Below are positions 46,871 to 59,350 of a stretch of DNA of 64,000 nucleotides, in pieces. The position numbers and the translations under genes are program-made. The notes beneath the pieces are model-generated. The model was not told the DNA's origin and did not search any database. It saw only the letters and a program-made list of their open reading frames with translations. Origin of the DNA: Trichoplax adhaerens. Its lineage: Eukaryota; Placozoa; Uniplacotomia; Trichoplacea; Trichoplacidae. The DNA lies in NCBI RefSeq assembly GCF_000150275.1, contig NW_002060958.1, forward strand, positions 752,272-816,271. Direction: 5' to 3'. Numbering within the stretch: position 1 is the first letter of the stretch; each line of letters begins with the position of its first letter.

Positions 46871-48175
46871 TCGATCATACTTTTACTCACATTGATTGAT
46901 ATTGGCCAATAACAATCCTAAGAAATGGAATTCATGAATAAAATTTAAATCTTGATATTCGCAATACATTTGCAGGCAGATTATGGATTGGAAAGTAGGC
47001 TTGCCTTATTATTCTTAGCTACAACTAAACTACTTTTTTTTATATGTTGTAGTACTTTAAAACTTTTTTGACTTTCAATTGTCGAATTATATAAAGAAAT
47101 TTAGCTGATTCTCCCTACTATATAAGATACATTTAAAGCTTTCAAAATTTCCTCCAGTATGGATACAGAGCAGCTTTTAAAAGTAGAAGTTGCATTAAAT
47201 TTATAGTCAACAACCTGAATCTATTTCATTTGCGTCTCAACGCTAACCACGCCAGCTCACACCGAAAATTTCATAATGCTCTATGCATTATTATAAATAG
47301 TTTATAAAGTGAAATTATGATAAATTGAGACTTAAATGCCATTGTATTGATCTAAATCTGCTATAAAGGGGCTATTTTAGGAAAAATTTGTACAACTTCT
47401 TCTCACTTTTATACACAAAAGTATGTGATAAGCAAGCCATTTGTAGTCTCATTTTAAATCTATTAATCTACTTACATCAACTATGTTATCTTGATTATTC
47501 AAATACAACTTGATTATTGATGTCTAAAAGAGCAGATTTTATATCAAAAAGTCTGGAATTAATCAACTGGCGAGATAAGATTATAATTCGTATAACTCAT
47601 TCACAATACTAATTTACTAAAGCAGTACTTAGTACTATTTTCCTTGCTTTAGGAAATTGAATCGACTAAAGGAAATTAATTTCAGCAATGTGTTCTCTGT
47701 TACGATTGCTAGTAAGATTAAGCCCAATTGAATCTCTTTCAAAAGCTCAAAAATACTTCAAATGACCCTGCCGATAAATAATGCCATAGAAGAATACTTT
47801 TACAGAATTTAATCTCTGAAGCAAACGGAAGGAAAAGACGATGCTTTTGATGCTTCGTAAAACTTTAGTACGTTTTCTATATTATTTTTTAACTCGCAGT
47901 CTATCAGAAATATTAAAATAAAAATCATTACAATAAGTACTTTAGATTCCACGGTAACGATAAAACAATTCAAGAAATGTGCTTTTGAAATTCTCGTGTC
48001 TTCAAGCGTGACAAAATAATTAATCATTCTTAAATCATTTCGATAATACCAAATCAACGCCATAAATTTATCAAAAGTCAGCACAAGATAAGAAAAACTT
48101 TTAGCAGTCAAAGTAATCAGAATTTATAAGTTAAAATCTTTCTATATTGCAAAATATAATATTCTACTATTGCGC
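46871..48175. other. Gene-free stretch
   Basis: No gene or repeat copy was recognised. The - strand frame 47809-48111 (100 codons) is the longest non-receptor frame in this part but shows no domain. Confidence 0.4.
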
Positions 48176-48180
48176 TAGCT

Positions 48181-48500
48181 TGTGTGCAATTGCCAAGAAT
48201 AAGTATCACTCACACCCCACTACCTACTCTCTTCTAATGTGAGTGATCAACTAATTTACTAGCTACTTAGTCACTCCAACTAACTACGGAGAGATTTTGT
48301 AAGTAAGACTAGCAACTTCCTCACAAGTATAATAAGCGGCTTGTTGTAAGATTAGTTTTATGAGTTTTTAATTCTATACATACAACGAAAGTATAGTACC
48401 TTGTCGTACTCTAGAAAAGTATCAACTGAGCGATATATGTTCTGCTTGGGCTTATATACAGTCGCCACACGTAAACAACGAATACCATTTATAATTCCCA
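48181..48500 (-). promoter_or_regulatory. Probable LTR core, family I
   Basis: Read on the - strand, a TATA box (complement of gggcttatatacag near 48450) is followed by a U5-like region containing the complement of acttcctcacaag, resembling ctacctcacaag of family A. The inverted repeat cactcacacc/ggtgtg-like and gtgagtgatc near 48209-48248 is also visible. No duplicated target flank was found, so the full limits are not given. Confidence 0.4.
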
Positions 48501-49420
48501 GAATCAATTAACAATATTTATAGGAAGAAAAACCTGCAAATTCATGATTAAATCTATTATTTTCTGTCACAGTACAGCATCACCAATTAAGTAATGATTG
48601 ATCAGTAAATAATAAATAAATACCTAATAAAAGTCTAGATAAGGCTATATGCTATGTTTGATGTTTAATTTTGCTGGGCTTGCAGTTAATATTTTGGTAG
48701 TAGTATTATGATATGAAATATAAACTATTGCAAGCTAGTTTACTATAGGTAAAAGATAAATTAAGATCTAACAATTGAACCCAATATAAACGAAGAATGA
48801 GCGTTTCAACACCCTAAGTTTCAGAATATCAAGATACTTGTATCTATTTACTAGTTCTATCTAACATAAATGCCAATCTATGCAAAGGTGTAAAATATGT
48901 TCCACACCAATTAACACTGAAATTTACTGTAGAAATCTACTTAAGTGTATTTAATTGTAAATAAAAGTAGCAATTGCTTAAGAAGCGTAGAGGAACTGTA
49001 AGATGAAGAAAATTGCGAAATCAGTCGTCTGCGGAGTACAACCAAGAAATCGAGTACACATATGTCCCTCGCATAGAGAATATAAAATACTGCAGGAAAA
49101 GTCTCAATCATCAAAGTAACTTATATATGGATGTGTTCTGTACTTTATGATAACATGTTGTTTTGAACTTTTTAAAAGTACGAATTACTACTTTAGGATT
49201 TATTATTGTTAGTAATAAGCAAAATTATTATGGAATTATGATGATATAGTAATATGTTACAAGTATCAAGAACATAGGAGCTCGAAAGAATTTACAGTCG
49301 AAGTAGATTTACGTATGAAATTGTTTATTATCTTGAATGTCCGTATTTGATAATTCAATCGTAATAACATATTTGTTATTGAAATTTGTTGATAGCATAG
49401 TAAATATGCTTATAACTACT
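48501..49420. other. Gene-free stretch
   Basis: Possibly the U3 side of the LTR core at 48181-48500. No gene or repeat copy was recognised. Confidence 0.3.
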
Positions 49421-49480
49421 GAAAGAGTATATAAGAAGGACTGAGATCAATAAAAAGTGATCTAGGTTAAGGCTAAGTTG
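49421..49480 (+). promoter_or_regulatory. TATA/AATAAA module of a decayed LTR (family N)
   Basis: gagtatataagaagg is followed by caataaaaag about 40 bases on, close to the layout of families A and B. The sequence cttgtgtcgcaagggtagttgtggca near 50185-50210, beyond the D LTR, resembles the family A end and may be its far part, which would make the D copy a nested insertion. This is inference. Confidence 0.35.
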
Positions 49481-49499
49481 TGTGATAGTTTTATGCCGT

Positions 49500-50064
49500 T
49501 GTAACGAAACTTAGTATTGCGATCGTAGACTTTTAGCCATGTTTAGTAAGATGTACGGAAGCGTAACTTTCTATATTTATCTTAAGACGTGTTTGGTAGC
49601 TTGCTACTATGGACTGCAACGCTAGATTCTATGATACAGTACAGATGACTATATATAGTAAGGTTTGGAGTTACTATTAAGGCTGGAGGTAAAAATAGAA
49701 CTGTAATTCATATGAATATTAAGATAAGCTTAGTTTACCGTACTTTGAATGATAAGAATAATATCTACGGAAATACCGTGGCAGTTTTCATATCGGGATA
49801 ATGATGGGCCGCTGTAAAATGTTATAGCTAATAATAATTAGACTATGTGCAAATTATGGTAGAATGCTGCTATGCTAATCGTAGCTGCGAAAGCTACGGA
49901 GAGTATAAAAGCAGGAAGACAATAGATTATCCGATACTTATTTCTAGAAGTCTTTCAGTAGCTGTATTCGGCTAATGTAGAACTGTGTGTAGCTAGTCTT
50001 TATATTAGATCTAATAAAGTTCTAATTTTCTTCAACTTGGAATATTCATGGTCGGATTTTATCA
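49500..50064 (+). mobile_element. Family D LTR, + strand copy
   Basis: The 565-bp copy begins tgtaacgaaacttag and ends near attttatca. It contains TATAAAAG at 49904-49911, gctgtattcggctaatgtag (complement of the ctagccgaatac block) and AATAAA at 50013-50018. The flanks gccgt and tatct differ, so it either lost its target duplication or formed by recombination between two D elements. Confidence 0.75.
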
Positions 50065-51377
50065 TATCTGTATATTGTGTAGAGCGAGTTAGTACTTCGC
50101 AAGGATTCTAGTTACTATACCACAGGCTAGATAAAGTAGTTCTGCGGATTAAAGTAAAGTTTATTATAAGTACTGTGTTGTTTTCTTGTGTCGCAAGGGT
50201 AGTTGTGGCAAGAAGTAGACAGAGTTATCGTACCTTCACTAGAGTTCTTTGCAAATATTTACAAGTGATGGCTATGACTAACTTATCCGCTGATCCTTAA
50301 TTAATCACTAATATTGTACGACTATTGGTCATAATACATTTATCTATGTGTCTATTCCTCTAATATTTTCAATAATTTATCTTATTTGCTAATTTTCAAA
50401 AAAGATCAGTCTTCAAAATAAATCAATTTAAACAATAATGTAAGTTCAAAAGTTGATCGTAACATTTTCATACACACCTTCATTTTATAATATATTGATT
50501 CTTAATTATTATGAATACCTTCAATTCGGAATAAAGCATTTCCTGGGCACATTTTGCACCAAAATGGTGTCTTCAGTATAATTTAATTATTATCATGATC
50601 CAGCAAATTGTAGTAGTACGTTATATCTTTAATAGGATGAAACGGTGCATTTGTACTGCTTCTAGTATAAGGAACCTAAAGTGACAGTAGGAGTCTATTG
50701 CACGATCATTGCAACTATTCTTGATTCACATAAATTCTTAAAGAAACAGAGACTAAATAGAATTTTTAACTAGAAATGGAGATAATCTTAAACATTTTAG
50801 TTCCTTTAATGCTTATCTCCTTTCTTTTTTATAACATGTAGAATCCATCAAATACTGCACATTACTGATAAATATAATTCGATAACTTTCGTTGAACGCT
50901 GTCATCATAAAGCAAAACACATAATGTTAAACATTGATTACCACAAATATATAACTATCAAAGTCAGGTAAAAAATAACGTAAGAAATTAAAATAGCCAA
51001 TTATAACGCAATTATAGATGGTCTCTTGTGAGAAAACGGTATAGCTTTACATTATCATATTCTGTATGGACCAGACAAGATTTAACTCCTCTACAACTCT
51101 GTAAGTTCGCAGCGATCTAGAATGTTTCGTAAAATTTACAGATTAGTCCTACAAATGATTTATGATTCAAGTAGCGCATTATATATTACAGCATGAAATA
51201 TTACTTATAAGAAGCTGATCATTTTGACTTAACAGATACATGTTAGATGAAGATACAAGAATTTACAGTTTTTTTACTATTAGCAATCAAAGAATTAATC
51301 ATTTCTGATGTAGATGTCGATACAATTATAGCGCTATCTATTTTGTTTTGATTAAAAAACATACGTACATTTTACGA
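50065..51377. other. Gene-free stretch
   Basis: Apart from the possible family N end near 50185-50210, no feature was recognised. Confidence 0.35.
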
Positions 51378-51995
51378 TGTCATGCACTGTAGTGTCGAGA
51401 TTAGAGCAGATGTGTCTATGTTAGCATAATTTTGTTAGCTTACCCATATTTAGAGAGTTTCTAATTTAGATATCTGGTGTTTAAATATAGCACTAGTTTT
51501 TATGATATTTATCATATACATATACTGACATTTATAGTCAAATTAGGGAATCAAGAATAGTCTATTTACAATTCAAATCGACGTGATTGTAACTTACTTA
51601 GGGTAGATTATAGATAGTCGTGGAAATGTTCCGTTATAGGACATATTGTAATCTGACTATCTTGTATTAGTCGCTAGATTCTATGTTCGTAAACAATGTT
51701 ATCTTCGTTAGGTAGGAGAAAGTAAAATTAGTTTTTGATTCATTAGTAGGTTGCAATGCTAATATTACTAACTAGAATGTCTTAAAGAATATATAAATGC
51801 GAACTACCGTATAATAAAGTGAGTTCTCAAGATGTTTTTTTAACATAAAATACAAGGCATATAAGTCTTTTTGCAGTCTGCTAGTATAGGAACAGTATTC
51901 ATGATAGCGTAGTCATTGCTCCCTGATACGTGATTCAGGAAATGGACTTATCGATCGTACATTACACTATCTTGTTTCAAAGCCGTTTTATAACA
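51378..51995 (+). mobile_element. Family B LTR, old copy
   Basis: This 618-bp sequence aligns with the B copies from tgtcatgcactg to ttttataaca, including catataggacatattgtaatctgactat, aatatataaatgcg and ataataaagtga. The TATA and AATAAA boxes keep the tight spacing. The flanks tacga and gtaca do not match, consistent with the greater divergence. Confidence 0.8.
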
Positions 51996-54900
51996 GTACA
52001 CTTACGTTGGTAGATAATAACTATTATAGACATAGTTGTTCTCTTGAGCTAATATTTAACATCTCGCTTTATTTACAAAGAGCATCCACCTAGGTAAAAT
52101 ATTCATAATAATAAGGGAATCTAACGCCTAATAAGTTAAAACATAAGTAGAAGAGAGGATAGATGGTATCCTACGGCTCCACTATTCTAATTCTAATAAG
52201 TATACACAGAAGATATGTAAAATATGATAGTCTTGCCGGAGTTTTTAATCAAGATTCACTTTACCTAACATAGAAATTATTGGTTTAAAATACAGTCATC
52301 GAATATAAATTATAAATTCAATACTGATAGCTGTTATGTTGGAGAAATAATTTGAATCACTATTTCTAATATAGGTACCTACGAGGACACTAGTATCTTC
52401 CTTAATGGAGAATATTTTTAAAACTTCTGACTCTATTGTAGCAATATTTAGGATTGAATTCAATTTTTGTAATCATTCAATAAATTTCATACTACACCGA
52501 TTTTTGTAAATATAGAACTAATGTACTAACTGTTATTTCACGATTTTCGCCATATATTCCTATGTTACTGAGCCCGCATAATTAAGGCAAAATATGGTAC
52601 AATTTACTTAATAAGACAAATGTAGATGGCAGATACTGATATACTCTTTATAAAGAAATAGATTTTATCAGCTGAATAAAGCAAATAAAAAATTGCAGAC
52701 TTGAAGTAAAGTTATATTTATTAAGTATTCAACAACTTGATCTAATCTTTATATTGATGAGAATTTAAGACACTATACATCAATTTTCTATTCAATTTAC
52801 CCATGCATTTTAGAACTAGCATAATTTATAGAATTATTTTAAGATTTTGAATGTACATGCAATATTCTCTTATATAGTTTACTTGAACATCATTGTAACA
52901 AATATCTTACACATTTATATGATAACTTAAGCACGTATTTTATTTGATTCTAATTTATCTCATGGAATTTTATAATGGCAGATTTAGTTAGGAATTATCT
53001 GTAAGAAGTTTTACAATAATATTTATTCTTGTTGTCCTAGATACTAATTTTACGAAATAGACTAATATATTCAAAGTAGACAGAATACAAATAATTTGAA
53101 ATTTTATTTATTTAGCAAAGTAATTGCTAAGCATAAATAAATCATTAGAGCACATGGCATCAATTTGTTATAAAGGATACAATAACCTTTAAAAAGAAAT
53201 TCCATGGCATTATATATTCATTCATTGTTATAGGTTAAGAATTGAATCGCAATTTGGATATGATGATAAATAAAGCTAACGAAAGCTACTATTGTAGCTA
53301 CGATAAATCCTGTAATTTTAATTTATTAATGGATTAATATTTATTACGTCAGGAGATATATTTTCTTGGAGGTAAAGAGAATTTTTTAAACTGAATTCTA
53401 TGGACATAATCTTTAACGCCACTATCATATGATCAATTTTCCTTATTTATATTAGCATAATACTTTGCAACTGAAACAATAAATGCTGAAACAGTGTGTA
53501 TTTAATATTATTAGGAGGAACGATCTTATTAAACACCAAGATATCCTCTGAATTTATTGTTATAGTAAACAATATTATTTTTAAATATGTCTAGTATTAT
53601 TAGTACCTTCTGCATTGTTCTAAAGTAGCAAATTCTCAAGTAGTCATATTCTTTTCATGACCATATATTAACGATAAACCCATACGTAAATTACCCATAA
53701 TTATTTCTGTATAAAAATTTACTGAAATATTTTTAGTTCTTAAAAAGTAATTGTGGTCGCGATAACGTTAATCCTACATAGAAAGTTAACTGCACAAGAG
53801 CACCCGTTTGTTGCTTTAAATTTAAAAACTTCTATTTCAATTACTTCATCAATTCTTTATCATGATCATACAAGCCAATTAAAACTATGATAGCCAGAAG
53901 CGAATAAATTTTGCGATCTAAAACTGGGTAGAAAACAGACTGACAGAATAACGCTAATCATAATTGAAGTATTTCATACTCTTTTTAGTTCTTATTCCTC
54001 TCCCAATAAAACGATAAGTTTGCACGCATTGGAATATTTAAAGATGTCTGTATATTAACTAAGAATACAGGAATACGACTAGATGTAATGGGTTTACTCG
54101 TTAGATTTTGGAGCAACTGTAAGACACATCGTGGTGCGATTTTTAAAATTAAAAGTCTTAAAACAAACTTTCGTACCTATTTAAAATAAAATACAACATG
54201 ATGATATATACTTTCAAATTAGAATACTTCCGAATTTTAAAACTTATAACTATGGTTCAAAGAATAATTGATGGAAATAAAAGTTAGTTCAATTTATGTT
54301 CATTCATTGCTTGCCAGGCATATTTAAAATAAGGAAGGAAATAATTTTTATCCATTGTAAGGCTTACAAGTGCAAGACAGAAATTGAAAGAAAAGAGTAA
54401 AAATTAATCCGAAATTTTTAAACTATTGTTATTGCTACTAATACTATTTTGCAACGCAGTTGTTAAATAACTAAATGAAGTCTCAGTTTAAACATACTAA
54501 ATTAGAACAACTTTAATTTTAAATAATTACTATGATAAGAATTGCTCTAACAATATAGAAATTTAAAATTTTTAATATATTCACGGTTCATTAATTAATA
54601 ATTGCCCTTGTCATTAACATAATAATCATTTACTGTCCACCATAATACCAAAAGGAAATACTCCTATAAATATATATGCCATCCTTTTATGGTTTTGTTG
54701 ATTGAAACGGAACAATCATGTATTCTTATCGCTGTTGCAATATGGATGTCTATTTATTTTCAATTAATCGGTGCATGGCTATAGCACTGCACACAAATAC
54801 GAGGAAATAAAAATCTTGGCCTTTGCAATTCATTTCTTCTCCTGCGGTAAACATAATGTCTTAATATCACCAATTTTAAACTCCAGGTAATCAAATCTAC

Positions 54901-56632
54901 GTAATTTCAGGACATAATCGCCTTCATTTATAATGCAAAAAGGAATTTAGAAGCAATTAAGATGGCATTTGAATTTCTAATTAATTACAAAATTAAAGCT
55001 TTATTAAAGTAGATGCTTTAAAATTGCAGCTAAAACGTAAAGGAGTTCTCTTAGACAATATGCATCATTAGCAAATATTAGTTCAAAAGAATGTTTTAAA
55101 TTGATAAATGGTAAAAATTAATATTCGATGCACCTGGCTAATCACCTTATTCTACTTGATTAGAAACATAACTCTAGTATTAACGTAGACTATGAAGTAT
55201 ACGAAATTAAAGTAATACAAGTATTTTCATTCTCACTAAATCGGTTAATCTGAAGGAGAAGATCACTGGATAAGAATCAGACTATTAATTTTGAATTGCT
55301 TAGAAATCTTCAATCAGTTCTCATTTAACTTATTATCATCTTTAATTTACCCAGAAGTGTAGCAACTACCAATCGCAGAGACTGAAAATTTTCAACATAC
55401 ATAGCTGGTGCGGTGCAACCTGCTCATTTCGCTGTATTTGATACTTCAGCAATCTTCATATATTTAGAAGAAAATTAAAGAAAATTTTTACATAGGACAA
55501 GCGATATTCCTCCTAGCTTTTGAGAACTTAATTCTACCAGTAAGGCAAGAAAAATTATCCTTTCCTTTCCGTTAAATGTACACATTGACGGAGACTTTAT
55601 ATGAAATTAATTAAATTTATCAAGAAACATCCTTTCTTGCACCGATAAATTTCTAGGGAGAATTTATAACTCACATACTGAAATTACAAATTTATGTGAG
55701 TATTGAAAATGGTGAACATTGTTTATGTTATGTACAAAGATTATTTAAATTTTTTACATTAATTTCAAGCCGTAGTCAATACTGAATACCTTTTAATAGG
55801 CCGGGAGAGAAATTTTAATGCAAAATGCAAAAGCTTTTCCTAATCTATATCATCTAATTGGAGACTAAAGGTAGGATTTAATAATATTCCTTCCATCCTT
55901 ATTACCTTGCTATGATAAGTAACATTGATAAAGAATTTTGCATAGATATGCAATTTAGACCCTGCAATACTACAGATACTGCTCTCAATAAATTTGAGTA
56001 TTAGTTTCACAAATACAATCTCTTATAAACAATTCTAAGAATCTCGCTTGGTGAGATGTTTAAGTATAATAATTTCAAGTTACCTAGGTATATTTAATTT
56101 TTAATCTGTTTCTACTCATAGAATGTGTTAAATATTAGCAGTTATCAATGTACAGCTCAAACATTTTATAATTTAAAACTATCTTTAAATCTATTGATGA
56201 TACTCGTATTATAAACATTTTCAATTAATATTTTTTTCATTACAGAAGGTTAGGGATAGCATACAATTTATTTTTTATTGTTATTCTTTGCAGAGAGAAT
56301 TTGGGCTAAATACAAGTTTGAATATCCAGCTATTCTCAGATCTCTGAATGATATTTAAGCAAGACTAAGTCAATCCTGGTCACCCTATCATATTTTTTTA
56401 CGTTATCAAATTTTATTGAAACTTTAATTTGTAAGCAAATAGAATATCTAGTTGGCAAAATATACGCATGCTTCAAGCTGTTAAAGATCAACATCTAGTA
56501 CTCTACTAATAAGGAATAGAGAAGAAAATTGTTCAAATTAATTCTTTATATAATAAACCAACACCGAATTCAACCAACACGAGCACTAATTTTACGCTGC
56601 AAATCGAACACGCACTTACGTAGTTATCTACA
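51996..56632. other. Longest gene-free stretch, ending at receptor 8
   Basis: About 4.6 kb of AT-rich DNA with no receptor remnant, no repeat copy recurring elsewhere in the window and no frame of note. A possible TATA sequence for receptor 8 lies at 56547-56554 (tatataat), 86 bases before its start codon. An unrelated diverged gene with small exons cannot be excluded. Confidence 0.4.
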
Positions 56633-57706
56633 ATGAACTTTTACAATTATAATGCAAGCAATACAACTAGGCCCTTCGATCGCCATCAATTAGCCGCGAT
56701 TATTTCTATGCCAGTTATATTAACTAACTCGGCGCTGGTAATTACCATTTGCAGTAAGAGAAAATTAAGAACACCATCTAATGCTATTATTTGCAGTAGC
56801 TGCCTTGCATGTATGGTATTAGCAATTTTATTAACTTGCAATGCAATTGCATCTTTCTATGAGGACCAAATACAATCAACATTCTTGCTTTGCTTGCTAA
56901 ACAACGCTTCTGAGTTAACTAGCTCAGCAATTATAACATTTCATATCACTACAATCAGCCTAGAACGATTTTTTTCTGTCATCTATCCGTTCAAATATCA
57001 ACGTCATGCTACTCAACGTAACACAAGTTTATTAATAGTAGCATTGTGGTGTACACCAATTTTCATCATTTTTGGACCAGTAATTATTACATCATTATCT
57101 CTAAATGGTCATTGCAAAGATTGGTCAGAAATAGAAGCATTAAGGATTGTCTGTTATTTTGTTTTATTTCCTATAGTATTATTTTTACCGCCAGTTATGA
57201 CATTTATCGCTTATTCAGCTATGATATATAAAATTTTCGCCATGACCCGGAAAATTTGGTCACAAAGTAGTTTTATGTCGAATCAGCGACAAATTACTAA
57301 ATATCAATTAATGATGGTCCACAGGAAAGCCTTATTCCAAATGTTACTGTTATTAAGTATTTACAGCTTATCATTTTTCCCCTTTTTCACCTTTTATACT
57401 ATTTATATACAATCACAAGGGCAGTTATTTCGTACAACTACGTATATTTGTTACTTAATAGCAGTGGCCTACATTCTAATCCATCCTTTATTATCGATTC
57501 TATTTACTGCTCCCATTAAAGAAGAAATAAGAAAAAAATTTAAACAATTATGCTCTTCTGCATGTTTTAAACTTGGAGAAAAAACTGTCCGAACTCCGAT
57601 CTCAACGATTATCGATGAAGGATTTAAATCGGTTGGACACGAATACCAATTAGATATCAGGAAAATATCACCTAATCATTCATCGAATCAAATCATCTTA
57701 TTATAA
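56633..57706 (+). CDS. Divergent class A-like seven-transmembrane receptor 8 (intact)
   Basis: A 357-residue receptor. Sequons N7-A-S and N10-T-T lie before TM1 (about 19-41, N32 at 1.50). TM2 about 48-72 begins with the canonical LRTPSN and contains C54-S-S-C57 with C60 at position 2.50. TM3 is about 84-116 with C87 and E111-R112-F. TM4 is about 130-153. Loop 2 is C161-K-D-W164. TM5 is about 171-200. TM6 starts HRKALFQM (230-237) with SFFP in place of CWxP. TM7 is about 270-291, with H284-P285 followed by SILFTAPIKEEIRKK. The tail is long (about 55 residues), with cysteines near 308-313 and many Ser/Thr that could be phosphorylated. It resembles receptor 1 (SLERFFS) more than receptors 2-4. 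AATAAA near 57901 could end the transcript. Confidence 0.93.
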   Translation: MNFYNYNASNTTRPFDRHQLAAIISMPVILTNSALVITICSKRKLRTPSNAIICSSCLACMVLAILLTCNAIASFYEDQIQSTFLLCLLNNASELTSSAIITFHITTISLERFFSVIYPFKYQRHATQRNTSLLIVALWCTPIFIIFGPVIITSLSLNGHCKDWSEIEALRIVCYFVLFPIVLFLPPVMTFIAYSAMIYKIFAMTRKIWSQSSFMSNQRQITKYQLMMVHRKALFQMLLLLSIYSLSFFPFFTFYTIYIQSQGQLFRTTTYICYLIAVAYILIHPLLSILFTAPIKEEIRKKFKQLCSSACFKLGEKTVRTPISTIIDEGFKSVGHEYQLDIRKISPNHSSNQIILL

Positions 57707-58672
57707 AAATAGAAAATTAATGATCGATAAATTACAAGAAAAATGAAAAGTTCTTAATGTAAAACAGTTCAAGTAGAATTTAACCTATATAACGCTTTTT
57801 CATTATCAGTTTCTACCTGTAGCAGCAATAACTTTGAAAACTTTAATAAGTATTTCCTGAAAGTACCATTTAGACGTGAATATTTATCATATCGAACACA
57901 ATAAAATGGTACAGCATGTGTTAACCTTATGTTGATTTATTTCTTCCTGTAGTTAATAAGGGAAATTGATTCTCAGAGCAAATAGGATCGAAAGATAGCC
58001 TAATCGTTGCTATAAAACATACAAACTGCTATTTCACAATCCTCTATGTTACTTTCAAATTGAGATAATGGTTTTATTACTTGTTATTCTATCTAGCTCT
58101 ATACTTCAACTAACAGTGGTCATTTTCATGATTTTCGATGATTTTAGTATCCTTATTTGCAGATTTACTCTCTGATCTGTTGCAGGTAGTTAAATAAGGC
58201 TTTACGACAGTGCTAGCATTAAAGGCAATCTGATATTTACTACGGTCTTAAAATAGAACATAGCGATAGTGAACGAAATGACCATTCATAACTTGCATCT
58301 ATACAGCCATTTAAACAATTGCATTGAATTTACTGCTATTAGAATCTGATTAATCGATTAGAATGATAACTAACTTAAAATTTGACGTTGCTTTAACGAT
58401 TCGCAGTCACAATAAATACAACTTTCTCATTTAAAATAAGTTGATAGATACTGTAAACATAATTCAAGAATCAATTCGATTCCAGAAGTACCTCTTGGTT
58501 TAAAATCACGCCAGGCAACATTTTTCTCTCAATGCAAACAAAAAACGTCCATCAAATTCTACTTGAAGATCTAAATTTATATTTTTATTTGTATTTAGGC
58601 TTTTCAGCCCAAACTAAGAGATATACAGCCCTATTTTTACAACTTAATAAGGTGCCACAAAATGACATTTAA
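57707..58672. other. 3' flank of receptor 8
   Basis: About 960 bases without a gene or repeat copy. A cacaataaaatgg near 57899-57911 is a plausible polyadenylation signal for receptor 8. Confidence 0.4.
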
Positions 58673-58677
58673 TCTGC

Positions 58678-59227
58678 TGTGATATATACCAATCATGAGA
58701 TTCCAAATTTTAGAAAAATAAGGGCTTTATTCAATCTTATACAAAGATTGACTACACACAGCTCTACTCTAGCCGAATACTACTACTAAAGACTTCTACA
58801 ACGAACTAACAGAATAATCTAAAGTTGCATGCTTTTATACTTTTCGTAGCATTTGCAGCTACAATCCGCATGGCAACCTTTTACCTTATATTACATAGTT
58901 AAATTATTCTTAGTAAGACTATTCTACTGCAGACCATCATTAATCCAATATGGATACGACTACAGTACTTACGTAGACATTATTCACACCAGCCAAAGTA
59001 CAATGAATTAACCATATCCTAATATATGATTTACAGTTCTATTTTTACCTACAGCCATATTAGTAACTCAACAGCTTACTGTATATAGTCATCTGTACTC
59101 TAGCATAGAGTCTCTACCACTACAGTCTATAGTTACAGCTACCAAATATCTCTTAGGATAAATATCTAACCCATATTATACTAAATATGGCTAACAGTCT
59201 ACAATCACAATACTAAGTTACATTACA
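58678..59227 (-). mobile_element. Solo LTR, family D (complete reference copy)
   Basis: A 550-bp element begins TGTGATA and ends ATTACA, with exact tctgc duplications (58673-58677, 59228-59232). On the - strand TATAAAAG (complement near 58830) precedes AATAAA (complement near 58727) by about 100 bases, a wider spacing than in A and B. It defines the ends used to judge the other D copies. Confidence 0.92.
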
Positions 59228-59350
59228 TCTGCTCTTTTCTCTAGAGCTTTATAATACGCCGCTTTCAATCGTACTTATTTCATGTCTACATTTACTTAGT
59301 AGCGTTGTATTGAAGTTTAATTATTCTTTAACCTGATATAATTTACCAGT

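Noticed and set aside
47809-48111. 100-codon - strand frame, 47809-48111
   Set aside because: No recognisable domain, AT-rich composition like the surroundings and no homologue in the window. It could be chance.
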